Of a DNA stretch of 64,000 nt, positions 11,657 to 22,372 are shown one piece after another; the stretch's first letter is position 1; the number at the start of each line of letters is the position of its first letter. The notes beneath the pieces were generated by a model, which was given only the letters and a program-made list of their open reading frames with translations, was not told the origin of the DNA and searched no databases. This stretch comes from Cephalotus follicularis (taxonomy: Eukaryota; Streptophyta; Magnoliopsida; Oxalidales; Cephalotaceae). A program made the translations under genes and the position numbers. The stretch spans positions 1 to 64,000 of the forward strand of contig BDDD01000313.1 of the NCBI GenBank assembly GCA_001972305.1, given 5' to 3'.

Positions 11657-13033
11657 GTCGACGCTTATAGGAAAAGCGTTGATGCCTTGGACTATTATAC
11701 GAGAAAATGGACGTTTCGTTCACTGATCCATTGACACTTAGAGGAATAGCATCGACGCCTTAGTCTGTTATATGGGAAAAGGACGCGTGAAGTGTTGACG
11801 CCTAAGGTTCCTACCTTAAAGCATCGACGCCCGGAGGAAAAGCGCTGACACCTAAGGTTCCTACCTTAAAGCGTCGAGGCAATAGAGACAAGATATTGAC
11901 GCTAAAGGCTTCTGTCCTAAAGCGTCGACGCCCAGAGGTAAAGCACCGACGCTTAAGAGTCTGCCATGAACGTTGACGCCTAGAGGTTAAGTGTTGATGC
12001 TGAAAGGATCTGTTTGCATTTTGAGCATATGATTGCCTGCATTTTAATTGTGGATTGAACTATGGATTGATTGTTCTAAAAGTGTTTTGACATTTTAGAA
12101 AAAGGGCACACATGATTTTATTATAAATCATTATTTCACATGGAAAATGTATATTTCAAAAGATTATTGTGAAAAGACCGATTTTACATTTTGAACAGTA
12201 TATTGTTTCAAGTATTTTATAACATATAAACTACTTGAGAACGGATTGATTTGGATTGATTATTGGATTGTGATTGGGATTGATACCGTATTAGTCGCGA
12301 TGGCGGAGGTTGTCACTGATGACTAATAGCGGGTTGGGCCCTAGGTGACAGGAGATGGCTAGGGACACCCATACTGGTTACTTGGCCTAGTGTGAGTAAC
12401 ATTGGATTGATTGACCTGCTTCGAGTTGGCCGGAGACGGCGCTAAAGTAACATTGGATTGATTGACTAATACGGATGGGTTGATTGGTCCTTTGTGACAT
12501 GATTAACGGATTGTATTTATGTAGCCACTTGGCATGGTTGCTTATATATTGACGGATATACATATATACATATACATGTATTGTTTTATATATTATGTAT
12601 TGCATCATGATGTATTCATTTCATGACATTTATTATCGTTGATCCCAAAGTACTTTTATATCTTTCATACTTAGCCAGTGGTTTATGCTAACCCTATCAA
12701 TTACAGATTGATGCAGTGGGATCGATATTGCACATGCTTGGAAGACCCAAGAGAAGATAGAGTTATCTTTCTTTTGGAATAATGTTAAATGATTAATGTA
12801 TTAATGGATATTAGTTCATGCTCCATTTGAGGGCGATTAAAGATGGATGTATTATATTGTTGTTAAACAATTGGTAACATGTAGTATGGAATGCATGTTA
12901 CGTTACTTTAATTCTTATATTTAAATGCTTCCGCAAGAATTTATGTGATTGAAAAGTTTTAAATTTTTCCGATTTTTGTTTAAGCTGTTAATTGCCATGA
13001 CCTTCGGGTCGTTTATGGAAACAGGGTGTGACA
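11657..13033 (+). mobile_element. Solo LTR 'F', right part
   Basis: It continues the LTR that was interrupted at 1518. Bases 11657-12000 hold at least eight variants of GCGTCGACGCC/GCGTTGATGCC spaced about 30-60 bp apart. The rest is AT-rich, with TTTCATGACATTTATTATCG at 12620, a typical plant gypsy LTR 3' half, and it ends GGGTGTGACA at 13033 followed by the GGGAA duplication. No open frame of note. Confidence 0.8.
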
Positions 13034-16000
13034 GGGAATATATGTTTTGGAGTTTTAGGGCCTAATTTTTTTGAGGTTATTTTTTTAGGATTGGGGTCTC
13101 AAGAACATATTTTTCATTTTTTTTTGGGTTTGGGATTTCGGGAAAATATTTTTTGAGGTTTTGGGTTTAATTTTTTTCAGGTTTATTTTTTTGGTTTTGG
13201 GATTTCGAAAATATATTTTCAGGGTTAAGGTTTAATTTTTTGGGGGGTTCATTTTCTTGGGGGTTTGCAGATTCAGCATTACATTTTTCTGGGTTTGGGA
13301 TCTAATTTATTTAGGGGTTTGGTGTTTCAAAAAAATATTTTAAGAGCTTGGGGTTTAATTTTTTTTAAGTTTGGGGTCTTTTTTGTTATTTTTTTTGGGT
13401 TTTGAGTGTTAAGAATATATTTTTCATGGTTTGGAGTTTAATTTTTTTGGTGGTACTTTTTTGGGGTGGGTTGGGGATCATTCTTTTCTGGGGTTCATTT
13501 TTTATGTATTGAGGTTTCAGGAATATATTTTTAAGGGTTTGGGGTTTGGGTTAGGGGCGAAGTGTGAAGGGTTAAGGATTTTAGGGTTTAGAGTTGAGGG
13601 TTTCAGGATTAATATTTTTGGGGTTTGGGATTTCGAGAATATATGTTTTGGGGTTTTAGAGCCTAATTTTTTTTGAGTTGGGGGGGTCTCAAGAATATAT
13701 TTTTCATGGTTTGGAGTTTAATTTTTCATGGGATATATATTTTTTGGGGGTTTGGGGATCATTTTTTTTTGGGTTCATTTTTTCAGTGTTGGGGTTTCAG
13801 GAATATATTTTTTAGGGTTTGGGGTTAATGGTTGAGGGTTAAGGTTTTAGGGTTCAGGGTTCCGGGTTTTAGGGTTAATATTTTTGTGGTTTCGGGTTTC
13901 GAGAATATATGTTTTGGGATTTTATTGCCTAATTTTTTTTGGTTATTTTTTTGCGGGTTCGGAGTCTCATGAATATATTTTTCATGGTTTGGAGTTTAAT
14001 TTTTCTAGGGGTACTTTTTTTTTAGGTTTGGGGATCAATTTTTTTGGGGTTCATTTTTTTGGTGATGGGGCTTCAACAATATATTTTTTAGGGTTTGGGG
14101 TTAAGGGTGAAGTGTTAGGGGTGAAGGGTTAAAGGTTTTACGATTCAGGGTTCGGGGTTAGGGGTTTCAGGGTTAATATTTTTGGGGTTTGGGGCTTCGG
14201 GAATATAGGAAATGGAGTTTTAGGCCCTAACTTTTTTTGGGTTATTTTTTTGGGGGTTTGGGATCTCAAGAATATATTTTTCATTGTTTGGAGTATAATT
14301 TTTCTTAGGGTACTTTTTTTGGGTGGTTTGGGGATCATTTTTTTGGGGGTTCATTTTTTCGGTGTTGGGGTTTCAGGAATATATTTTTTAGGGTTTGGGT
14401 TTGAGGGTGAAGGGTTAAGGATTTTTAAGGGTTAATATTTTTGGGTTTTTGGGTTTCAGGAATATATGTTTTGGGGTTTGAGAGTCTAATTTGTTTTTTT
14501 TTATTGTTTTTTTGGGGGTTTGGGGTCTCAAGAACATATTTTTCATGGGGTTTACTTTTTCTTGGGGTACTTTTTTTGGGATTTGGGGATCAATTTTTGT
14601 GGGGTTCTTTTTTCAGTGTTGGGGCTTCAGGAACATATTGTTTAGGGTTTTGGGTTTGGGGTTTGGGCTTAAGGGTGAAGGGCTCAGGGTTCAGAGTTGA
14701 GGTTTTCATGGTTAATATTTTTGGGGTTTGGAGTTTCGAGAATATATGTTTTGGGATTTTAGGACCTTATTTTTTTGGGGTTATTTTTTTGGGGTTTGGA
14801 GTCTCGAGAATATATTTTTCTTGGGCTACTTTTTTTTAGGGTTTGGGGATCAATTTTTTTGGGATTCATTTTTTCGGTGTTGGGGCTTCAGGAATATATT
14901 TTTTAGGGCTTTGGGTTAAGGGTTAAGGATTTACGGTTTAAGGGTTCAGGGTTCAGGGCTAGGGGTTTCAATGTTAATATTTTTGGGGTTTGGAGTTTCA
15001 GGAATATATATTTTGGGGTTTTAGGGCCTGTTTTTTTTTTTGGGTTATTTTTTTGGGGTTTGGGGTCTCAAAAATATATTTTCCATAGTTTGGAGTTTAA
15101 TTTTTCTCAGGGTACCTTTTTTTGGGTTGGGGATCTTTTTTTTTGGAATTCATTTTTTCGGTGTTGGGTTTCAGGAATATATTTTTTAGGGTTTGGGGTT
15201 AAGGGTGATGGGTTAAGGGTTTTAGAGTTCAGGGTTCAGGGAGGGTTTCAGGGTTAATATTTTTGGGATCTGGGGTTTCAAGAATATACATTTTGGGGTT
15301 TAGGGACTAATTTTTTTTGGGTTTGGTGGTGAAGGGTTAAGGGTTTCAGGGTTCAGGGTGGGGTTTAGAGTTTTGGGAATATATGTTTTTTGGGGTTCAT
15401 TTTTTCAGTGTTGGGGTTTTAGCAATATATTTTTTAGGGTTTTGGGTTTGGGGTTTGGGGTTAAGGGTGAAATTTTAAGGGTGAAGGATTAATGGTTTAA
15501 GGTTTAAGGTTTAAGGTTTAAGGTTCAGGGTTCAGGGTTTCAGGGTTAATATTTTTGGGTTTTCGGGAATATAGGAATTGGGGTTTTAGGGCCTAACTTT
15601 TTTTGGGTTATTTTTTTGGTGTTTGGGGTCTCAAGAATATATTTTTCATTGTTTCAAGTATAATTTCTCTTAGGGTACTTTTTTTTGTGGTTTGGGGATC
15701 ATTTTTTTAGGATCATTTTTTCGGTGTTGGGGCTTCAAGAATATATTTTTTAGGGTTTGGGTTTAAGGGTGAAGGGTTAAGGATTTTAGGGTTCAAGGTT
15801 AAGGGTTAAGGGTTTAAGGGCTAATATTTTGGGGATTTCAGGTTTCGGGAATATATGTTTTGGGGTTTGAGGGTCTTTTTTTGGGTTATTTTTTTGGGGG
15901 TTTGGGGTCTCAAGAACATATTTTTCATGTTTGGAGTTTAAGTTTTCTTGGGGGTTCTTTTTTTGGGGGGGTTTGGGGATCAATTTTTCTGGAGTTCTTT

Positions 16001-17350
16001 TTTTCGGTGCTTGGGCTTCAGGAACATATTTTTTAGAATTTCGGGTTTGTGGTTTGGGCTTAAGGGTGAAGGGCTCAGGGTTTTAGGGTTCAAGGTTCAG
16101 AGTTAAGGTTTTCAGGGTTAATATTTTTGGGGTTTGGGGTTTCGAGAGTATATGTTTTGGGATTTTATGACCTAATTTTTTTGGGTTATTTTTTTTAGTG
16201 TTTGGGGTCTCGAGAATATATTTTTATTGGGGTACTTTTTTGTGGGGTTCAGGGATCATTTTTTTATTCATTTTTTCGGTGTTGGGGCTTCAAGAATATA
16301 TTGTTTAGGATTTGAGGTTAAGGGTGAAGGGTGAAGGGCTAGGGGTTTCGAGGTTAATATTTTTGGGGTTTGGAGTTTCAGGAATATATATTTTGGGGTT
16401 TTAGGGCCTTTTTTTTGGGGGGGGGTTATTTTTTGGGGGGGGTCTAAAGAATATATTTTTCATGGTTTGGAGTTTAATTTTTCTTAGGGTACTTTTTTGG
16501 GGGGGTCGGGGATCATTTTTTTTTAGAGTTCATTTTTTAGGTGTTGGGGTTTCAAGAATATATTTTTTTAGGGTTTGGGGTTAAAGGTGATAGGTTAAGG
16601 GTTTTACAGTTCATGGTTCATGGTTAAGGGTTTCATGGTTAATATTTTTGGGGTTTCGGATTTCGAGAATATATGTTTTGTGGTTTTAGGGCCTAATTTT
16701 TTATGGTTATTTTTTTTGGGGTTTGGGGTCTCAAGAATATATTTTTCATGGTTTAGAGTTTAATTTTTCTTCGGGTACCTTTTTTGCGGTTCTTTTTTTC
16801 GGTCTTGGGGCTTCAGGAATATATTTTTTAGGGTTTAGGGTTTGAGGTTTGGGGTTAAGGGTGAAGGGTTGATTGTCAAGGGTTAAGGGTGAAAGGTGAA
16901 GGGTTCAGGGTTCATAGTTACGGGTTTCAGGGTTAATATTTTTAGGGTTTAGGGTTTTGGGAATATGTGTTTTGGGGTCCTAGTGCCCAATTATTTTTGG
17001 GATATTTTTTTGGTGTTTGGGGTCTTAAGAATATATTTTTCATTGTTTGGAGTTTAACTTTTCTTGGGGTACTTTTTTGGCGGTTTGGGGATCATTTTTT
17101 TTTTGGGTTTCTTTTTTCGATGTTGGGGTTTCAGGAATATATTTTTTAGGGTTTGGGGTTGAGGATAAAGGGTTTTAGGGTTCAGGGTTCAGGTTCAGGG
17201 TTCAGGGTTCAGGGTTTCAAGGTTAATATTTTCGGGGTTTCGAGAATATATGTTTTAGGATTTTATGGCCTAATTTTTTTTGGGTTTGGTGTCTCAAGAA
17301 TATATTTTTCATGGTTTGGAGTTTCATTTTTCTTGCGGTACTTTTTTTTG
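13034..17350. repeat. Satellite array of about 278-bp units made largely of TTTAGGG-like words
   Basis: About 15 units. The landmark GGTTAATATTTTTGGGG recurs near 13606, 13873, 14171, 14430, 14710, 14973, 15251, 15544, 15819, 16115, 16352, 16637, 16931 and 17221, giving spacings of 237-298 bp (mean about 278). Each unit carries GGTTTCGAGAATATATG, GGGCCTAATTTTTTTTGGG, GGTCTCAAGAATATAT, GGGGATCATTTTTT, GGTGTTGGGGTTTCAGG, then a run of TTTAGGG/TTCAGGG/TTAAGGG variants. Open frames inside are satellite translations (Phe/Gly/Leu-rich) and I do not treat them as genes. The array stops abruptly at 17350 against LTR remnant H. Confidence 0.9.
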
Positions 17351-17379
17351 TGTCATGACCCGTGTTTAGCAAAAAATTA
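17351..17379 (+). mobile_element. LTR remnant 'H', left tip
   Basis: TGTCATGACCCGTGTTTAGC resembles the start of plant gypsy LTRs (TGTCA.GACCC). Its likely partner end is GGGCATGACA at 55754-55763, the inverted form of the first ten bases with one mismatch. I infer that an Athila-like element inserted 29 bp into this LTR. No matching target-site duplication was found around the outer ends, so the outer boundaries are tentative. Confidence 0.45.
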
Positions 17380-19433
17380 TGTTGTTTTTAACGAGTTAAT
17401 TGTTATATTTTTATGCTTAGATCAGATTACTGCTGTTGTATTTTATGGCTTTTCAGGTATAAGGGCGAAATCATTGAAATGCAGAAAAAATGGACTAAAC
17501 TGTGCAAATGACAGAACAAAGCGTCGACACTTTCATTATAAGCGTCAACGCTTATCTTTAAAGCGATGACGGTTCAATTTAAAGCGTCAACGATTTGTGT
17601 TTCTCTACACCAGACTACCTTCGCTTCTCTGCTTCGCTTAGCATTATTTTGTGGCTTCTCTACTGTTCTTCAAAATTGCTCGGCACTTTATGGTTGACTA
17701 TGCTCAACACCTCATCTCTGGCCTGACAAACACCTCAAGTCTGCCTTATACTTGTATTCCATGCTTTGCTCTGCCATAATAAAAAATGCTCGGCAAAGAA
17801 GTAGTTGGAGCTCGGCATCTCGGCAGGTCTGGACTAATGGTATGATATTGCTATACTCTTTAAGGTCTATCTTTGCTGTTCTGCTCAAAAAGCATGCTCG
17901 GCAATTCATTCTTCATGGTCTGATCAACACTTCATCTATGTGGTGCTCGGAAATCCAAGGTCTGCTCGACATCTCAGCTATTTCAAGTATGGTTGGATCA
18001 TTTGTCAAGTCGGTTTGGTTAGTCTAGTCGGATGCTCTGCCATTGCTCCTCTGCTAAATGCTTGGTTAGTTCACTTCATGTACTGCCCTCATTTCATGTC
18101 GGCATTTCAAGTTTGCTCCGCAAGTTTGATCTGGTAGGTTGTCATTGCTATAGTCCGTCTAGATGGTGTTGTGCATTAAGGAAGATGGTCTAAACCGATA
18201 CTCGGCAAGTCGTATTTCAAAGTTTGATTTTACATTTAAAGCGCCAACGCTTTACTCAACACCGACGACGCTTAACCACTAAAGCGCCAAATGTTATACG
18301 CACATCTCGGTGCTTTGTTCAAACACACATGTTAAAAGCAGCGACGCTATCAATAAAGAGTCGACGCTTTGAGGTCCATTTTGAATAGAAAGTAGCGCAA
18401 GTGAGCTTTGTTTACCGGCAAATTTCTGGAAATTTTTAGCATCTGTTTACTTTGTATTTTAGGAAAGTTTTAGGAGTGTAATATTTTCCTTAATGGATTA
18501 ATTAGGTTAAAATTATTTCCTGTTTCTTTTAGGGATGGAAATGTATAAATAAAAGGGAGAGGAACAAACAGTGGCCGCTTCTCTTCTTCCTTTCAATTTG
18601 TAATATTAGTTTCAATGTTTAGTGACTAACTTTTCAAGGTTTTTAGTGTTAGAACAAAGCCATTAGATTGTATTGTTTCAACTCCATTAATAAAATCCTT
18701 GAACATTTGATTTGCTCTTCAATTTTCTACCTTCACACACACTTTGTCTGCCTGATTAAAATCTACAAACATCTTGTCGGTGAATATGATTATTGCTGAA
18801 TGAATGGTTTTCAATGCAATCAATGGAGTCTACTCATATGGTTTGTCACGCCGAACACACTCCGTATTGACATAGCATGTCTACTCATACGATTTGTCGC
18901 CACTGCCACACTCCGTATAGACCTAGAATGACTACTTATACGATTTGTCATCACAGTCGCACTCCGTATCGACCTAGCTGCCGTTGGTTACTAAGGTTTG
19001 ATCAATCAAGTGAGTGAGCTGTTCAATATAATCTATGGTAAGTTTCTATACCCTAAAACCGATTTTCTTTTACATATTTCCTTCATCTTAATTTACACCT
19101 TTGATAATTCATAGTTGCATGCTTGAAAATTCTGTTAATTTCATTCCAGTGCTATAACCGTCGATGCTTTACGATTAGCGTAGACGCTTTCCTTGCTTTG
19201 TTTAGTTTTCGTCAACGCCTTGTGACAAGCGTCGACACTTTAGTGCCTTGTTTCAACTGTTTACTTTATTTTGGCATTTTTGTAATAGTTTTTGATAATC
19301 TCCCTCTATTTTTCATACTATGCCTAGGTTGAATAGATAAAAATTAATTTAACTTGATTTCCTAGTGTTCGACCCGTTACTGCACAACCGTGCACTTGCG
19401 GTATAAATTTAAAATATTCAAAATTCGTGAACA
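17380..19433 (+). mobile_element. Athila-like element, 5' LTR
   Basis: It begins TGTTG and ends ACA at 19433, six bases before an Athila-type primer-binding site. The U3 part (17380-18350) resembles 53376-54470, for example the segment around CATCTCAGCTATTTCAAGTA (17969 and 53860). It contains many CTCGGCA words and clusters of GCGTCGACGC-like words at 17520-17600 and 18240-18375. A TATA-like box sits at 18544. The U5 part, with a tandem TTGTC..CACTCCGTAT..ACCTAG motif at 18840-18975, does not resemble the right LTR. Confidence 0.78.
18544..18551 (+). promoter_or_regulatory. Probable TATA box of the Athila-like 5' LTR
   Basis: TATAAATA inside the LTR, followed by purine-rich sequence and ACAAACAGTGGCC, consistent with an LTR Pol II promoter. 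Inferred from sequence only. Confidence 0.5.
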
Positions 19434-19439
19434 AGTTTT

Positions 19440-19457
19440 TAGCGCCGTTGCCGAGGA
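19440..19457 (+). other. Primer-binding site of the Athila-like element (tRNA-Asp type)
   Basis: TAGCGCCGTTGCCGAGGA closely resembles TGGCGCCGTTGCCGGGGA, the tRNA-Asp-complementary site typical of Athila/Tat-type elements. It lies six bases after the LTR end ACA. Two differences suggest decay. Confidence 0.75.
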
Positions 19458-19722
19458 AATAAGTTTTAAATTAATTTTAATTTGTTTAACTGATTCGTAG
19501 TATTTATTTGTGTTTTTATGTTCCTATTTTTGTGTTTGTCTAACAATTTTCTAGAGTAGTTGTACTTAAGGTTCATTCATAAACTTTAAACAAGCATTCA
19601 CATTTTAAGCTTTTAACAAACCTTGATTTCGCTAATTTTGATTTATGCATAAGTTTTAATAATCTTAGTTAATTTAGGTCCTGCATAAACTTTAATTCAA
19701 AAAAACAAAAAATAATGATAAT
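19458..19722 (+). mobile_element. Athila-like 5' leader, first part
   Basis: AT-rich untranslated leader between the primer-binding site and the inserted element G. No open frame or motif of note. ATAAT at 19718-19722 is the left target-site duplication of G. Confidence 0.6.
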
Positions 19723-19865
19723 TGATATGGGAAAAAATCAACATTAAATCTGATGCGACACGTGTCCTGATGCAAACACAGACAAGTATTCAAGAGACAA
19801 GAATTGATGAGGTAAAGGCAGAGGAAGCCCGTTGACCTGTGAAACAGTGGTATAAGGAGGATTCT

Positions 19866-19885
19866 TCCTCGGCATAAGTGCCGAG
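19866..19885. repeat. 20-bp hairpin in LTR G, copy 1
   Basis: CCTCGGCATAAGTGCCGAGG: eight-base arms CCTCGGCA/TGCCGAGG around a TAAG loop. An identical copy lies 201 bp downstream. Confidence 0.85.
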
Positions 19886-20066
19886 GACACCCAGTGGTTT
19901 CAGCATAAACATTATACACCTCGGATCCATGTCCGAGGATACCATGAGAAGCGACCCAGCCGAGGACACCCTAGGCCACATAACAAGAGGTCTATTACAA
20001 TTGACTTCATAGTCAGTGAACCGGTTTCAGGCAGCCGAGGAAGCAATAACTTCAAGGAGGACCTCT

Positions 20067-20086
20067 CCTCGGCATAAGTGCCGAGG
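20067..20086. repeat. 20-bp hairpin in LTR G, copy 2
   Basis: Exact second copy of the hairpin at 19866-19885, again followed by AC and lying in a GGAGGA-rich context. Confidence 0.85.
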
Positions 20087-20528
20087 ACGCGCCGAACGGC
20101 TCCACTCCCAGGATCTATTTACTCAGACAAAGAACCGAAGGCCATCCAATTCAAGTACAAGTCCATGGACCATGGGCCGACTATCTCATTGGCTTCACAA
20201 CAGCTCCTTTCCTCGGACAGAAGGTCTCCTCCTCATTTACGGAATGAGGATAGGGAGTTAGCTAAAATTCAAGGGCCCTTATCCTCTAAGTGTAAAAGAT
20301 AAGGATAACTATCAACAAATATGGAAGACAGGATAAGGGGATTAACTTCACCAGATTGCACGGGATCCATACCTATCCATACAAGGAGATAGAATCCTAA
20401 TCAACTACCACAAAAGGAAAGAAGAGATAATTCAGGTGGAGATAAGGGAAATCCCGAGATCCTCAGAATTTCCTTAGGGGACAGTCATCTATTCCGAATT
20501 TCATGCTCAATCGGTTACCAAACATCAC

Positions 20529-20536
20529 TATAAATA
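20529..20536 (+). promoter_or_regulatory. Probable TATA box of LTR G
   Basis: TATAAATA in CACTATAAATACAAGTTC, about 250 bp before the LTR end, as expected for the U3/R boundary. Inferred. Confidence 0.5.
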
Positions 20537-21144
20537 CAAGTTCAACATACTGAACAAAGGTCAGCAATTTTTATATTCAAGAGAGATAATATTCCATCTG
20601 TACTTGACTAACTTGAGCGTCGGAGTGTCCCCGGGAGAACAACCTCATGGGCCTTCACCATTGTTGCTACTTGTGCAGGTGTCCCAGATCAGCTTCTTCC
20701 TTAAAGGCATCAGTGACAAGCGTTTCTCTTAACAAATCAAAGTCCTCCACGTAGGATACTGTTGAGAGAAGGATTTCTGCATCAACAGTTGGCGCCGTCT
20801 GTGGGAAACGCTACAAAAAGTCATCACCAATCATGCCTCCAAGGAAGAACATCCACGTTGGAGCCACGGGCAATCAATCACGTCAAGAGAACGTGACCCC
20901 TCCACCAGAAGTAAAGGACAGCAATTTTTATATTCAAGAGAGATAATATTCCATCTGTACTTGACTAACTTGAGCGTCGGAGTGTCCCCGGGAGAACAAC
21001 CTCCTGGGCCTTCACCATTGTTGCTACTTGTGCAGGTGTCCCAGATCAGCTTCTTCCTTAAAGGCATCAGTGACAAGCGTTTCTCTTAACAAATCAAAGT
21101 CCTCCACGTAGGATACTGTTGAGAGAAGGATTTCTGCATCAACA

Positions 21145-21298
21145 ATAATAATAAATAAATAAATAAAAATCTGATTTAACCTTGCGTTTTCTGCTTTAGT
21201 TTAGGATTGTGTTAGTTAGTAGGTTTTCTTAGTTTATGACTGAGTGGGTACGTGGTCCAAACAATTGATTAGAGCGAATTCACCCACTGATCACAACA
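21145..21298 (+). mobile_element. Athila-like 5' leader, second part
   Basis: It begins with ATAAT (the right target-site duplication of G) and a short AATA-rich tract, then runs to the gag start codon at 21299. No motif of note. Confidence 0.55.
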
Positions 21299-22372
21299 AT
21301 GACGGACGAACGACCCATCCAAACTCTGTGTGATAGATTCTATCCTGCGAGGACAGCGCAACCATCATGTATCTTGTTGCCTGCCCCTCAAGGGAACAAT
21401 TTTGAGTTGAAATCCCAATTTATTAGCATGATCCCGCACTTTCACTGATTACCCAATGAAGATGCATACCTCTTCCTTCAGGAGTTCAAGGAGGTGTGTG
21501 CCCTCATGAAACTTCAGCAACTCTCGGATTGCGATTTATAAGTTTTTCTCTGAAAAATAGAGCTAAAAATTGGTTCAACAGTCTCCAAATGATTCCATCT
21601 CTACATGGGACCATTTCATTGTCTCGTTCCTAAAGAAATTCTTTCCGCTCCACAAAACCAATAAACTTAGGAAAGACATTCTCCAGTTTCGCCAGCGTCC
21701 TAATGAATCATTCTCTCGATGTATGGAACGTTTCAAATACCTTCTCTTAGAGTGTCTACATCACGCTTTGAACACATGGAATTTGTGCTAAATCATCTAC
21801 GAAGGGATCGACTACCAGACCAAGCAATTGGTCGAATCGATGCATCCTAATGGGTTCACCTCATACACCGATGAAAACGAGGCTTGGAATTTCCTTTTAG
21901 ATTTGGGTGAGTGAACTAGGGAGTGAGAGTCCACTCAAGTTTCTGAGAGAGCTTTGCCGAGTAAGGGGTATGTTATTGAGGGATCGGTAGCACTAGAGGC
22001 ACAGTTAGATAGCCGCCTCAAGAGATTAGAGTCGTTAATTAGGGGACCCAAGTAAACGAATCACATAAATCAGTCAGTCCCCTAGTCATGTTGTTGAAGA
22101 ATGCCAAAGTTACATTGAAAATCAATACTCTCCGGAGAACATTTCCGCAATGAATCAATACAACCTGTATAGTAACACTTACAATCCGGGTTGGCGAAAT
22201 CATCCAAACTTCTCATGGAGTCAAGGGCAAAACATGAGAGGATCCTCAAACTTTTCGGGTCAAAACCAAAATTTCTCTGGGCAACCTTCGAGCTGCCCTA
22301 GTCAGTCTGCACCACAACAGACCTTTCAAAGGTTCCCACCGAATTCAAGTAATGTCCGACCATCCTTCCCAC
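21299..22372 (+). pseudogene. Athila-like gag, N-terminal part, broken
   Basis: From the ATG at 21299 the translation contains NNFELKSQFISMIPHFH then a stop, LPNEDAYLFLQEFKEVCALM, a further stop, STWDHFIVSFLKKFFPLHKT, NKLRKDILQFRQRPNESFSR and ERFKYLLLECLHHALNTW. This is the retrotransposon gag core (LP.ED...L.EF..VC; W..F...FL..FFP) found in Athila/Tat-type gypsy elements. A Gln/Asn/Pro-rich region (22150-22372) follows. Several stops and frameshifts break it, and the SIRE-like element interrupts it at 22373. The frame resumes after 28061. Confidence 0.82.

Larger units (their letters stand above)
19723..21144 (+). mobile_element. Element 'G': recombined LTR retrotransposon with almost no interior
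   Basis: The left LTR is 19723-20787 (TGATATGG...CATCAACA). It is followed by GTTGGCGCCGTCTGTGGGAA, a primer-binding-site context known from plant gypsy (Tat/Ogre-type) elements, and by only about 130 bp of interior with a short gag start (ATG at 20834). A partial second LTR, 20919-21144, repeats the last 226 bp of the first. ATAAT flanks both ends (19718-19722 and 21145-21149), so the whole unit is one insertion that later lost its interior and most of one LTR. Two identical 20-bp inverted repeats sit at 19866 and 20067. Confidence 0.85.

Noticed and set aside
13431-17149. Several 60-140-codon open frames in the telomere-like satellite
   Set aside because: They are Phe/Gly/Leu-rich translations that recur with the satellite period and have no domain, so they are artefacts of the repeat.
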